This document shows positions 17,652 to 26,274 of a stretch of DNA of 64,000 bases, piece by piece. Numbering within the stretch: position 1 is the first letter of the stretch; each line of letters starts with the position of its first letter. Location: contig JAJRSK010000065.1 of assembly GCA_024278835.1 (NCBI GenBank), positions 1 to 64,000 on the forward strand, read 5' to 3'. The translations under genes were made by a program, and so were the position numbers. Source of the DNA: Campylobacterales bacterium (GTDB taxonomy: Bacteria > Campylobacterota > Campylobacteria > Campylobacterales > QNZT01). The notes below the pieces were generated by a model. The model saw only the letters and a list, made by a program, of their open reading frames with translations, had not been told where the DNA came from and searched no databases.

Positions 17652-18389
17652 CTATCGATAAATATGAAATAACTTAAAAAATGTTCTGCCAATAATATTT
17701 TTTAAAAATCTTTTCAATGCAAAACCTAATCCAACATTTTTCTTATTTGAAACAAAAAGTTCTTTTTGATATGCTAACAAATTTTCACCCTTACCGCCTA
17801 TTCTAAAATTCACCACAACTAAATCTAAATAATAAATATTAAAGTTTTCTCTTAAAAAACGGACTATCATATCCCTGTCAGCAGCTATTTTAAAATTTGT
17901 ATTATACAAGAATTTTTTATGTAATTTAGTTTTAATAAAACATGTCTGATGATGAATATTTTTACCATATTCATGAAGCGTACTCTTTCTTACAACTATT
18001 TCTTTTCCATCTTCAGACACCAATTGGACATTTGCAGTTAACATATCTGGAGATTTTTTTAATAATATCAGTGAGATTTCAGACAAAGAATTTTCTTTAT
18101 ACCAATCATCCGCATTTAAAAATGCAATATATGCACCTTTAGCCAATCTAATCCCCTTATTCATCGCATCATAAATCCCCTCATCCCTCTCACTCACCCA
18201 ATAATCTATATGCTCTTCATACTTTTTGATGATATCCACCGTGCCATCGGTTGAGCCGCCATCTATGATGATGTATTCTATATTTTTGTAGCTTTGATTG
18301 ATGACGCTTTGGATAGTCTCTTCGAGGAATTTTTCACCATTATATACAACTGTGACTATGGAGATGAGAGGTTGGTTATTTTGCATCAT
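17652..18389 (-). CDS. Glycosyltransferase family 2
   Basis: A 245-residue GT-A enzyme. It has the standard start PLISIVTVVYNGEKFLEETI, then IIIDGGSTDGTVDII and the FLNADDWY motif near residue 95 (DxD equivalent). The DEGIYDAMNKGI segment is typical of WcaA/colanic-acid-type GT2 proteins. Its start overlaps the GNAT toxin stop by 14 bp, so the toxin-antitoxin pair has been placed directly in front of it with little disruption to the operon. Confidence 0.9.
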   Translation of the reverse strand: MMQNNQPLISIVTVVYNGEKFLEETIQSVINQSYKNIEYIIIDGGSTDGTVDIIKKYEEHIDYWVSERDEGIYDAMNKGIRLAKGAYIAFLNADDWYKENSLSEISLILLKKSPDMLTANVQLVSEDGKEIVVRKSTLHEYGKNIHHQTCFIKTKLHKKFLYNTNFKIAADRDMIVRFLRENFNIYYLDLVVVNFRIGGKGENLLAYQKELFVSNKKNVGLGFALKRFLKNIIGRTFFKLFHIYR

Positions 18390-18912
18390 ATTTCTCTATC
18401 AAGCCTACAAGCATACCTATAGATAAAAACATAAAGCTCTGTTTTGGATAATGTTTAGTCATCCCTTTATCAATATCAAGTTCTATAAATCCAAGTTTAT
18501 TATAAAAATCTACTGCACTATCTTTTGCATCTACTGCTATGCCAATGCACCCAAACATCTCTTTTTGTTGCAATGCAAGTTTAAACATCGATTTTAGCAG
18601 TTGCTTTCCAACTCCTGTGCTTTTGTATTTTTCATCTACACCTAAGCGAGAGATTCTTAATATAGGCAATGGATAATGAGGAAGCTTCTTTCGCTGTTTT
18701 TGCGGTAAATCCTCTTTTATCAAACTACCAGCACTTACCGTTACAAATCCTAAAATATTTTTGTTATCAGTAGCGATATAAGTTGTACCTATGTAGTGTT
18801 TAAACTGATTTTGTCCAGCAAACCTTTGAAAAAAGTAATCCAAGGATATATCACCACAAGAAAAAGAGTCTCTATCATCCTCTTTTTTAAGAATGCGTAT
18901 CTCAATCTCCAC
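18376..18912 (-). CDS. TacT-like GNAT acetyltransferase toxin
   Basis: GNAT-family toxin expected to acetylate the amino acid on charged tRNAs. Characteristic parts are FSCGDISLDYFFQRFAGQNQ (the CG..LD..F...A.QN pattern), GTTYIATDNKNILGFVTVSAGS, RISRLGVDEKYKSTGVGKQLL (acetyl-CoA loop) and AVDFYNKLGFIEL. Length is 178. It overlaps its antitoxin by 11 bp. It lies inside the glycosyltransferase operon on the same strand. Confidence 0.88.
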   Translation of the reverse strand: MEIEIRILKKEDDRDSFSCGDISLDYFFQRFAGQNQFKHYIGTTYIATDNKNILGFVTVSAGSLIKEDLPQKQRKKLPHYPLPILRISRLGVDEKYKSTGVGKQLLKSMFKLALQQKEMFGCIGIAVDAKDSAVDFYNKLGFIELDIDKGMTKHYPKQSFMFLSIGMLVGLIEKYDAK

Positions 18913-19165
18913 GCATCAGTTCCTTGAGTGCCTCTGTAGGTTTTTGTGAACTTCCTACCATCTCAACAACTTTGTTAAATGAATCATCACTCAAAGTAAT
19001 CCTAGTTGGCACTATGAACTCCTGTGGTATCTCATAAAGAGCTTGAAGATAAAAATTAAGTGCATTCTCTATGATATAACCTTTTTTAACACCATGAATT
19101 GCACTATAATGCTCCATATCATGTTTTGTCTCATCTGAGATATAAGCCGAAATTTGCAAAGACAT
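18902..19165 (-). CDS. TacA-like antitoxin of the GNAT pair
   Basis: An 87-residue protein with an N-terminal DNA-binding, RHH-like portion (SLQISAYISDETKHDMEHYS...KKGYIIENALNFYLQAL) and a C-terminal tail (TEALKELMRGD) for toxin binding. I chose the ATG at 19165: AGGAG sits five bases upstream, and the alternative start at 19180 lies inside the operator palindrome. Its stop overlaps the toxin start. The promoter and a 12-bp inverted repeat precede it, which fits autoregulation. Confidence 0.8.
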   Translation of the reverse strand: MSLQISAYISDETKHDMEHYSAIHGVKKGYIIENALNFYLQALYEIPQEFIVPTRITLSDDSFNKVVEMVGSSQKPTEALKELMRGD

Positions 19166-19176
19166 TTTAACTCCTG

Positions 19177-19218
19177 ACATTTTTCTATTATTTTATAGAA
19201 AAATGTAGATTTTGTCAA
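19177..19218 (-). promoter_or_regulatory. Promoter and operator palindrome of the TacAT-like pair
   Basis: On the minus strand TTGACA (19213-19218) is followed by TATAAA (19192-19197, 15 bp) or TAAAAT (19190-19195, 17 bp). A perfect inverted repeat of 12 bp per arm (ACATTTTTCTAT, 19177-19188, and ATAGAAAAATGT, 19195-19206) with a 6-bp spacer covers the -10 and the start region. This is the expected layout for an antitoxin that represses itself. Confidence 0.65.
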
Positions 19219-19257
19219 TAGCGTGCTTTTTTAGATAAAAAGATATTATCTATCAAA

Positions 19258-20502
19258 TCAACCTTTTTTCAATATCTCTTCATAAAGCTCTATATACTTC
19301 TTAGCCACAACAGAACTATCAAACTCATTAACAACCTTTTCTCGTGCATTTTGACACACTGTTTCATAGCTATCATGATACAAAATCCACTCTATGCCAT
19401 CTGCCAAGTCACCCGTATCAAAAGCCAATGCCAAGTAGCCATTTTGTTTATGTTCTATCATATCACTATTGCCACCTATATCAAAAGCAACCACAGGGGT
19501 AGCACATGACAGACTTTCCATAATGGCATTTGATAAGTTTTCCTGTAAACTTGGCACCACCATAACATCTACCGCACTATAGAGTGTTACCAAACTCACA
19601 TCATCATGTAAAGCTCCTAAATAGTGTGTCTTAAATCCAAAATCAGGAGCATTTTTAGAACGACTACTTCCAAATACTACAAACTCTATATCACTATTTT
19701 TCTCTAACTTTTGTAACGCTTGACTTAACTCTTTAAATCCTTTGTTTATATCAGTTGTCGCACTCATTGCACCAAAGAGAACCAGTTTTTTATCGTATGG
19801 TAAATTCCATAACTCTCTTGCGCTCTTTTTATCAAAAGGTTTGAATATCTCTGTATCTATTGGATTTGGTAACTGTATATGTCTTCTATCTTTTAATAAA
19901 GAGCTCTCTTGCGACGCTTTCAATATCCATCTGCTCAATCCTATAATCGTCAAATTGTTAATTTTTTGATAACTTTTCTCCTTTCTTTGCCATATCTTTC
20001 TACTGAGATCCGCCTCTTTAGTGCTTCCTAACCTTGGACACTCTCCACAATGACTTTTATACTTTTCGCACTCCCATTTTATATGGCAACCACCAGTAAA
20101 AACCCAATTGTCATGCAAACTCCATACGATAGGTGCCTTTATTTTTGACAACTCTTCTATCTTAATCATCCCTCCGCATATCCAGTGCAGATGGACGATG
20201 TCTGGATTTATCTCATTGATTTTGTTTACAATATTTGAAAAAGGAATCCATGCTGGACTAAAAAGTGTTTTAGTTCTGTTTTTGTAAAATTTTATAGGCA
20301 GACTATCCAACGTAGGTCTTAAAAGATTTAAAACTCTTTTGACTTTTCCGCTATCAGCTAAAACGGTAAAATCATCACTACGCTTTTGCTGTACCAGCAT
20401 CTGACTATCTACACCTGCTTGCAAAAGTCCTCGATGCAGTCTATAAGCTGCTCTTGCTGCACCACCATAAATGTCGGATGTATTAATAATGAGGATTTTC
20501 AT
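19258..20502 (-). CDS. Glycosyltransferase family 4 (GT-B)
   Basis: A 414-residue GT-B enzyme: MKILIINTSDIYGGAARAAYRLHRGL at the N-terminus, DIVHLHWICGG in the middle, and in the C-terminal half a Rossmann region with VVPSLQENLSNAIMESLSCATPVVAFDIGGN, the EX7E nucleotide-sugar motif of this family. A cysteine cluster (CHIKWECEKYKSHCGECPRLG) near residue 145-165 is common in GTs of this subtype. The ATG at 20502 forms an ATGA overlap with the deacetylase stop, so I reject the 28-residue longer form. It holds the only TATCATGATA copy (19371) in the 12.85-31.6 kb segment. Confidence 0.9.
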   Translation of the reverse strand: MKILIINTSDIYGGAARAAYRLHRGLLQAGVDSQMLVQQKRSDDFTVLADSGKVKRVLNLLRPTLDSLPIKFYKNRTKTLFSPAWIPFSNIVNKINEINPDIVHLHWICGGMIKIEELSKIKAPIVWSLHDNWVFTGGCHIKWECEKYKSHCGECPRLGSTKEADLSRKIWQRKEKSYQKINNLTIIGLSRWILKASQESSLLKDRRHIQLPNPIDTEIFKPFDKKSARELWNLPYDKKLVLFGAMSATTDINKGFKELSQALQKLEKNSDIEFVVFGSSRSKNAPDFGFKTHYLGALHDDVSLVTLYSAVDVMVVPSLQENLSNAIMESLSCATPVVAFDIGGNSDMIEHKQNGYLALAFDTGDLADGIEWILYHDSYETVCQNAREKVVNEFDSSVVAKKYIELYEEILKKG

Positions 20503-21482
20503 AATGTAACTACTCTTTGTTTTCTTATCTTTCCAATATTTGAAATATGAAAATTTTCTGTAAGCATAACTCTTGGGATACAACAATTTAAATACTTTAT
20601 ATGATCAAAATATACAGTTCCATTTCTCGTTGTAGTCACTGTTTTAAAATTTAAACTTTTAATTATATCAAATTCTATCTTTCCCACCTCACTCCTACCA
20701 CCAAAAGGATAAGCAAAATGTTCTATTTTTTTGTTGATTTTATCTTCAATCTCATTATTGGCATCTATTATCTCTTTATAAATTTCATCCTTATCTAACT
20801 TGTTAAATGCATAATGATTTTTAGTGTGACCACCGATAGTGCACAAATGATCTTGACTTAACTCTATAATATTTTCCCAACTCATACAAACTGTTTCATT
20901 ATTCCTAAACCAATCAATAGTATAGTTTTCAAACAACTCTTGTAATCCATCTAATAAATTCTGTTGTTCTAATTTTAAAATTTTCTCTCTTATTTGTAGA
21001 AAAACTCTATTTTTTTCTTCATAAGTACCACAATAAAAAATTTCTTCTCCTACAATCAACTCATCGTTTTCAATAATCAAATCTTCAATTGCATACCACC
21101 AAAGCAGAGCTTTTTTATTGGGAAATGAAGTAGTTACATAGACAGTAAACGGTACATTATGTTTTTTAAAAACAGAGTATGCTATCTCATAATTGTCTTT
21201 ATAACCATCATCAAGAGTAAAAACAATCTTTTTTTTTACATTTATTTGAGCTTGTAAAATGCTGCAAAGCTCATCTAAGCTAATAAATTCATACCCTTTA
21301 TCTTTGAGTTCTAATATAAATTTTTCTAAAAATTCTGAAGATACCTTCATATTTTCATTTGGAAATAATCTATTTTGTTCAAATGGTGCTACGCGATGAA
21401 GCATAAAAATAGTAGCAATGCCAGAAAAATGATTGTTTATGAACGATATCTTTGATAAAAAATCAAGTATTTGCTTTTTCAT
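20499..21482 (-). CDS. NodB-homology polysaccharide deacetylase
   Basis: Carbohydrate esterase family 4-type protein (327 residues). Motif 1 is VFTLDDGYKDNYEIAYSVFKKHNVPFTVYVTT and motif 2 is TIGGHTKNHYAFNKL (HxxxH metal ligands). The late motif EHFAYPFGGRSEVGKIEF is also present. It would remove acetyl groups from N-acetyl sugars of a surface glycan or from an intermediate. No signal peptide is apparent, so the action may be cytoplasmic. It is one link in a chain of genes with ATGA or abutting junctions. Confidence 0.88.
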   Translation of the reverse strand: MKKQILDFLSKISFINNHFSGIATIFMLHRVAPFEQNRLFPNENMKVSSEFLEKFILELKDKGYEFISLDELCSILQAQINVKKKIVFTLDDGYKDNYEIAYSVFKKHNVPFTVYVTTSFPNKKALLWWYAIEDLIIENDELIVGEEIFYCGTYEEKNRVFLQIREKILKLEQQNLLDGLQELFENYTIDWFRNNETVCMSWENIIELSQDHLCTIGGHTKNHYAFNKLDKDEIYKEIIDANNEIEDKINKKIEHFAYPFGGRSEVGKIEFDIIKSLNFKTVTTTRNGTVYFDHIKYLNCCIPRVMLTENFHISNIGKIRKQRVVTL

Positions 21483-22292
21483 CTATCTTCTTGCACCAAA
21501 AATATTAAGTTGCAAATCCATATTTTCTAATTCCCCTTTATTTATAAACGGATTTTTTCTTTTAGTTAAACTCTCTATATAATATCTAAATTCATTTTTT
21601 TCAAAAATTTCTAAAATTTCACCTAATTTTTGTTCAGTTTTATTCCAAGAGTGATACTCAACAAATAAATTTTCTACATTAGATAAACTATCTTTGCAAT
21701 CTTTCAATACCTCATACTCTGCACCTTCAATATCTATTTTTAACATATCTATATGTTTTTCTCTTTCTAAATAATCTTTTAACCTTATAGTTTTCATTTT
21801 TATTTTATTTTCATCTCCATAAATACTCCCACCATCAGCACCTTCACTTGAAAATTCAATTCCCTTCTCATCTATCCAGACTGCACTATTTAGGATTTCG
21901 ACACCATTTAAAACACCATTTTTAGCTAAATTGTTTTCTAAAACCTTTGCTATTTTAGGATCTGCTTCAAAAGCTTTTATTTTAGCTTTTGGATAAAGCT
22001 TTTTAAAATATAAACAACTCAGACCAATATTTGCTCCACAGTCATAGATGATCGGCTCATTTGAATACACTTTAAACTTATAAAGTTTATCCACAAAAAG
22101 TTCTTTAAACTGCCAAATAAAACTCGGCAAATCTGGGACATCAAAAGAGTATGACAAAAATTTAACATCTTTAACCTCGGTATACCGCTCATACCTCCCC
22201 CAATTATCATATAGTCTATAAAACTCTTTTAAATTTTCATCTTTTGCATAATGGTAAAATGGTCTTATCATATCTTTTAATAAATTTATCAA
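21483..22292 (-). CDS. FkbM-family SAM methyltransferase
   Basis: A 269-residue class I methyltransferase of the FkbM group, which O-methylates sugars of surface glycans. The SAM motif reads IIYDCGANIGLSCLYFKKLYP, followed by IKAFEADPKI (acidic residue of motif II), and MLKIDIEGAEYEVLKD, a mark of FkbM proteins. The start overlaps the upstream gene stop by ATGA (22289-22292). The next gene begins at the base after its stop. The substrate is not determined. Confidence 0.85.
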   Translation of the reverse strand: MINLLKDMIRPFYHYAKDENLKEFYRLYDNWGRYERYTEVKDVKFLSYSFDVPDLPSFIWQFKELFVDKLYKFKVYSNEPIIYDCGANIGLSCLYFKKLYPKAKIKAFEADPKIAKVLENNLAKNGVLNGVEILNSAVWIDEKGIEFSSEGADGGSIYGDENKIKMKTIRLKDYLEREKHIDMLKIDIEGAEYEVLKDCKDSLSNVENLFVEYHSWNKTEQKLGEILEIFEKNEFRYYIESLTKRKNPFINKGELENMDLQLNIFGARR

Positions 22293-22960
22293 TTTTTAAC
22301 TGCCTTTACACATATTGTCACCTGATAATCCTCATCTTTATAGAAAAGTTCTTCCTTTATCAACTCCTCTGCACTAATACCTTGTAAAAATGCAGTAGCA
22401 CTTAAAACATTTCCATAAGCTTCTACTTCAACATTACCATCTCCAAATACTTCCTCAAAAGCTCTTTTTATACTCATATCTGTAAACCTCCAAAAATCTC
22501 CCAATCTTTCATAGTCATATCTGCTTATTTGACTAATCCCTGAGACAGTAACAAGGGCAACACCCCCATTGTTTAACATATGATATATACCTCTTATGGA
22601 ATTTTTATAATCGTAAATAAAATTTAAAGTCTGTGTCAGTATAAAACAATCTATTTTACTTTTCGGAAGTGTAGAAGTATTGCACAAATCTCCTATGATT
22701 GTGGCATTTGGATTATCATCTGTATAGCGAAGAACTTCATAGCATTCCACATCACTTCCAAACTTTTTAGAGTAGTTATTATCAGCTATTTCACAAACTA
22801 CTCCTGTTATTAAATCTCTGTTCTTACTTAAAAAGTCTTCTATATAAACTCTATCAATTGGTGTTCCTCTATCAAGTGAAAATACTTTTGAAATAGGTTC
22901 AAGGCTTCTTAAATTGTGCCAGTTTGCTTGTTTTAGTAGCCGTTTTAGTAGTTTTTTCAC
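22289..22960 (-). CDS. Class I SAM-dependent methyltransferase
   Basis: A 223-residue protein with a methyltransferase type 11 look: VCEIADNNYSKKFGSDVECYEVLRY at the expected SAM region, then DCFILTQTLNFIYDYKNSIRGIYHMLNNGGVALVTVSG, the motif IV to post-motif pattern. The glycine-rich motif I is weak (CEIADNNY). It commonly occurs in polysaccharide loci with the FkbM type. ATGA overlaps on both sides tie it to its neighbours. Confidence 0.78.
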   Translation of the reverse strand: MKKLLKRLLKQANWHNLRSLEPISKVFSLDRGTPIDRVYIEDFLSKNRDLITGVVCEIADNNYSKKFGSDVECYEVLRYTDDNPNATIIGDLCNTSTLPKSKIDCFILTQTLNFIYDYKNSIRGIYHMLNNGGVALVTVSGISQISRYDYERLGDFWRFTDMSIKRAFEEVFGDGNVEVEAYGNVLSATAFLQGISAEELIKEELFYKDEDYQVTICVKAVKN

Positions 22961-23811
22961 TTGATGACATCCGTTATATTTTTAAAAGTATAAATATCTA
23001 ATAAACTTTCATTGGAGCAATTAATGATATTTGCATTTGTATTCCATTTAATTAAGTCATAAAATTCAAACACTTTTCCTGTACCTATAAATTCATCTTT
23101 TTTTGTGAAGTTTATCTTTTTATGTTCTTCTTTCTGATGTAAAGCATTTTTATAAAACCTATAATCACTCTCCTTTTTAATACACATATAGTTGTGATCC
23201 ATCCCCAATAAATAAATCTCTTCAAAGCCCATATATATTGCAAAAATCAAAGCATAGATGCTTACAGTATTTGCACTCCATATCATATTTGTAATATCTA
23301 TATCTTTTTTATTAAATCTATAATACTCATTTAAATTTACTCCAGCATAATACCAATAAATTTTATGCTCTTTGAATAGTTCATGCTTATCAAGAATATA
23401 CTTAATATTTTCTCTATGGCTGTTTAAGCCTAAAACCATATTTACATTTATTGGGATGTATTTTCCCATATCAACAAACCACTCTCTCCATTCATCCTCT
23501 GTTTGAGGAGGATGGATAGGTGCTGTCATATAATATTTATCAACATCTGCACTCATAATATGCGCAAAGTCATCATGAACATAAAAGTTGTTTAAAGCAA
23601 AAACTATTTCATTTTTTAAAGGCTTTAAATCCTCTTTTTTAATTGAAGGACCACTACCAAGTATAAAACATCTCTTGCCTTTATGAGTATCTTTTAACTC
23701 TATATTTTCAGCTACTAAATCTTTGTATTTTAAGAAATTTTTATAGCTTCTTGCATATAATAATTTATCCAGCAATATTGGTGGCATCAGACTTTTTATT
23801 AATTTTTTCAT
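22957..23811 (-). CDS. DUF115/6-hydroxymethylpterin pyrophosphokinase MptE-like protein in glycan locus
   Basis: A 284-residue protein with HKGKRCFILGSGPSIKKEDL near residue 45, then IVFALNNFYVHDDFAHIMSADVDKYY, and YLLGMDHNYM further on. These are shared by the DUF115/Maf-like group, which is frequent in flagellin-glycosylation and polysaccharide loci of Campylobacterota and includes glycosyltransferase-like motility-associated factors. The precise role is not known to me. It is coupled by ATGA to the flippase gene and to the methyltransferase. Confidence 0.7.
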   Translation of the reverse strand: MKKLIKSLMPPILLDKLLYARSYKNFLKYKDLVAENIELKDTHKGKRCFILGSGPSIKKEDLKPLKNEIVFALNNFYVHDDFAHIMSADVDKYYMTAPIHPPQTEDEWREWFVDMGKYIPINVNMVLGLNSHRENIKYILDKHELFKEHKIYWYYAGVNLNEYYRFNKKDIDITNMIWSANTVSIYALIFAIYMGFEEIYLLGMDHNYMCIKKESDYRFYKNALHQKEEHKKINFTKKDEFIGTGKVFEFYDLIKWNTNANIINCSNESLLDIYTFKNITDVIK

Positions 23812-25034
23812 ACAACTAATTCCTTGGAAATTTTATTTCTAATATCAATATAAAAATATTTTCTAACTAAAACAAAATAAATCATTAATGACAAAATTGT
23901 AGAATACCCAAAATAGACAATATCTAAATGGTAATAAGAAAAAATACCATTTAGAATTAAATTTATTGATAAGATAACACTCTGATACTTTAATAATTTA
24001 AAATGTAAATTATTACTTATCATGTAATATATGTACATATTGTTTATGGATAAAAAAATAGATACTATTACCAATATAAAAAATAAAAAGTATGTGCCAA
24101 AATATTTATGCACTATAAATTCCAATAGATATGGATAAACCATAACTACAATAACAGAGGCTACAGATATAAGGATATATAAATTTTTATTGGTATTCTC
24201 TACTATTTCTGTCACTTTTAAAAAATTATTTTCTGCCACTGCCTTGTATAAAAGTTGTGTGTATGGAGAGAAAAAACTCATAGCAACTAACCAGATATTC
24301 ATAGCCAATGCAGAAGCAAAACCATAAGTAGCCAACTCTTTCAAATCATAAAATTGAGATATAAACCATCTATCAGCTGATCTAAATAGAATATCTATAC
24401 CCCATGTCAAATATACAAAAAATCCTATTTTATATATATTTTTTATTATTTCCATATTAAAAGATAATGTGAATTTTATTTTTGTTATAAAAAAAGTAAT
24501 TATACTTACTAAAAAAGTAGTTACTAAATGAGCAATAAAAATTGATTCAATATTTTTATAAAGATAAAATATAATTAGTATGAATACTGGTCTTAGTATT
24601 TGATCTATCGCTTTTAAGATATTTGCTTTTTCAAATAATAGATGTGCATTTAAATATATTTGTCCATTTTCTATATATTTTGATAAGATATAGTTAAAAG
24701 CTATTATCACTAAAATCCAAGGTGATAATTCAATGCTAAATAAAAACAATACAAGAACTGAAATTATTTGTAGCAATATTGAAAATGAATTATAGTTAAT
24801 GAATAACTCTTCTTTTGTCTCTTGATAATTTGTTATATACTTTGGCAATAAAATAGCTATCCCATGCATACTTCCTAACTGAAATAGTGGCAAAAGTGAT
24901 AATATAAGATTAATGTATATAAAATTTCCATATTCTTGCTGTGATAATACTTTTGCTATATACAAAAAAGATATAAAACTAAAAATCTTTGACACTAAAG
25001 CTATAGATAGGTTTTGAATTACTATTTTTTTCAA
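23808..25034 (-). CDS. Wzx-type oligosaccharide flippase (MOP superfamily)
   Basis: A 408-residue highly hydrophobic protein with about twelve membrane segments. The N-terminal KKIVIQNLSIALVSKIFSF and AKVLSQQEYGNFIYINLI match the start of Wzx/RfbX-type flippases. It would move undecaprenyl-linked glycan to the periplasmic face. It is very AT-rich compared with the housekeeping genes in the window, a sign of acquisition. It is the first gene of a run in which each start touches or overlaps the previous stop (to 19258). Confidence 0.88.
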   Translation of the reverse strand: MKKIVIQNLSIALVSKIFSFISFLYIAKVLSQQEYGNFIYINLILSLLPLFQLGSMHGIAILLPKYITNYQETKEELFINYNSFSILLQIISVLVLFLFSIELSPWILVIIAFNYILSKYIENGQIYLNAHLLFEKANILKAIDQILRPVFILIIFYLYKNIESIFIAHLVTTFLVSIITFFITKIKFTLSFNMEIIKNIYKIGFFVYLTWGIDILFRSADRWFISQFYDLKELATYGFASALAMNIWLVAMSFFSPYTQLLYKAVAENNFLKVTEIVENTNKNLYILISVASVIVVMVYPYLLEFIVHKYFGTYFLFFILVIVSIFLSINNMYIYYMISNNLHFKLLKYQSVILSINLILNGIFSYYHLDIVYFGYSTILSLMIYFVLVRKYFYIDIRNKISKELVV

Positions 25035-25112
25035 GATTTTCCTAATAGCCGTTTAATTGTATTTGTTTTGGGAGGATTAACTTCCATATTGGAAATTTTA
25101 TAAAATTATCTA

Positions 25113-26270
25113 TCATTTGTAGCCTTTTAAAATTATATCTACAAATTCCCTTACCACACCATCTCCACCTTGTTTAGATAGATGGATTATATTTGGTATA
25201 TCTTTTACATCAGATAAAGCATTATTCGGGCAAGCACGCATACCCACATTTTCAAGAAGTTCTTTGCAGTTTATATCATCTCCAATATAAGCCACTTCAT
25301 CAAGAGTAATATTTTCCTTCTTACATATCTCTTTGGCTACTTCTAGTTTTCCCTTATGTTCTAAACCTTGGTATAGATAATCTACTTTCATCTTTTTTGC
25401 ACGGTTTTCTACAACTTTTGTATTTTCACTCGTAATAATCCCAGTTTTAATTCCTGCTTTTCTTAAAAGTTCAAAACCTTTCCCATCACGGGTATTAAAT
25501 TTTTTAAATTCTTCACCACTTTCACCATAATACATGCCAGCATCAGTAAGCGTTCCATCTACATCTGAAAGAAACAATTTAATAATTTTTTTTGGTCTAT
25601 TGCTGATTATATATTTATACATAAGCTTTTCAGCTATGTACCAATCATCTTCTTCATCTAATTCTATTGTAGTATATTCAGACATTTCATAAATAGCAAT
25701 TTTTCCACTTAGCCTATTTTTATCTCTTAAAATGTTACCAATACGATTAATGTAAAATGCCCCATTTTCCATTAGCATTCCACAAAAATCTTGTCTTCTT
25801 GGACGATTAGTATAATCATAATTTAAAGGATTACCATTCTCATTCCAAAAAAATCTTTTTGTTCTTACGCAAGTAAGAAGGGAATCTGCTTTGCTACTTA
25901 GTAATAGTTCTAAAGCTTTGTCAAAGTCTTTGGTTTGTGTTAATGGAGATGTTGCTTGAACCAAGAAAAAAAGATCATTATTCTCAAATTGATGCTTGCT
26001 TAAAAACTCAAGTATAACAGATTCGGTACTTGATGTGTCTTTAGCATTTTCTGATTCTCTGTCATAAATTATGACTTTTGAAAAACTAAAGCTTTTTACA
26101 GCCTCTTTTATTTGATCGCAATCGGTTGCTACAATTACCTGATCTATGTTTTTAGAGTCTTGAAGTGCTTTTAAATTCCAGTAGATAAGAGGTTTACCGC
26201 AAAATAATTTTATGTTTTTAAATGGTATAGACTGGCTTCCACATCTTGCTGGTATAAATGCAATATTCAT
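25113..26270 (-). CDS. Acylneuraminate cytidylyltransferase fused to a KdsC-type HAD phosphatase
   Basis: Residues 1 to about 220 are a CMP-nonulosonate synthetase: AFIPARCGSQSIPFKNIKLF (the R-x-G-S-x-x-x-P-x-K-N motif), ATDCDQIKE, and LVQATSPL. Residues about 230-385 are a KdsC/NeuA-C HAD phosphatase with FLSDVDGTLTDAGMYY (DxDGTLTDG-like) and GDDINCKELL. The fusion could activate a nonulosonic acid with CTP and remove the phosphate from the 9-phosphate product. NeuB is directly upstream (4 bp). The exact sugar (sialic, legionaminic or other) cannot be told. Confidence 0.9.
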   Translation of the reverse strand: MNIAFIPARCGSQSIPFKNIKLFCGKPLIYWNLKALQDSKNIDQVIVATDCDQIKEAVKSFSFSKVIIYDRESENAKDTSSTESVILEFLSKHQFENNDLFFLVQATSPLTQTKDFDKALELLLSSKADSLLTCVRTKRFFWNENGNPLNYDYTNRPRRQDFCGMLMENGAFYINRIGNILRDKNRLSGKIAIYEMSEYTTIELDEEDDWYIAEKLMYKYIISNRPKKIIKLFLSDVDGTLTDAGMYYGESGEEFKKFNTRDGKGFELLRKAGIKTGIITSENTKVVENRAKKMKVDYLYQGLEHKGKLEVAKEICKKENITLDEVAYIGDDINCKELLENVGMRACPNNALSDVKDIPNIIHLSKQGGDGVVREFVDIILKGYK

Positions 26271-26274
26271 TAGC

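Noticed and set aside
17635-17692. Longer start for the capsule-like transferase
   Set aside because: It would overlap the upstream glycosyltransferase by 41 bp, and the later ATG has a better ribosome site.
20502-20586. 28-residue N-terminal extension of the family 4 glycosyltransferase
   Set aside because: The ATGA junction at 20499-20502 and the family start at MKILIINTSD support the shorter form.
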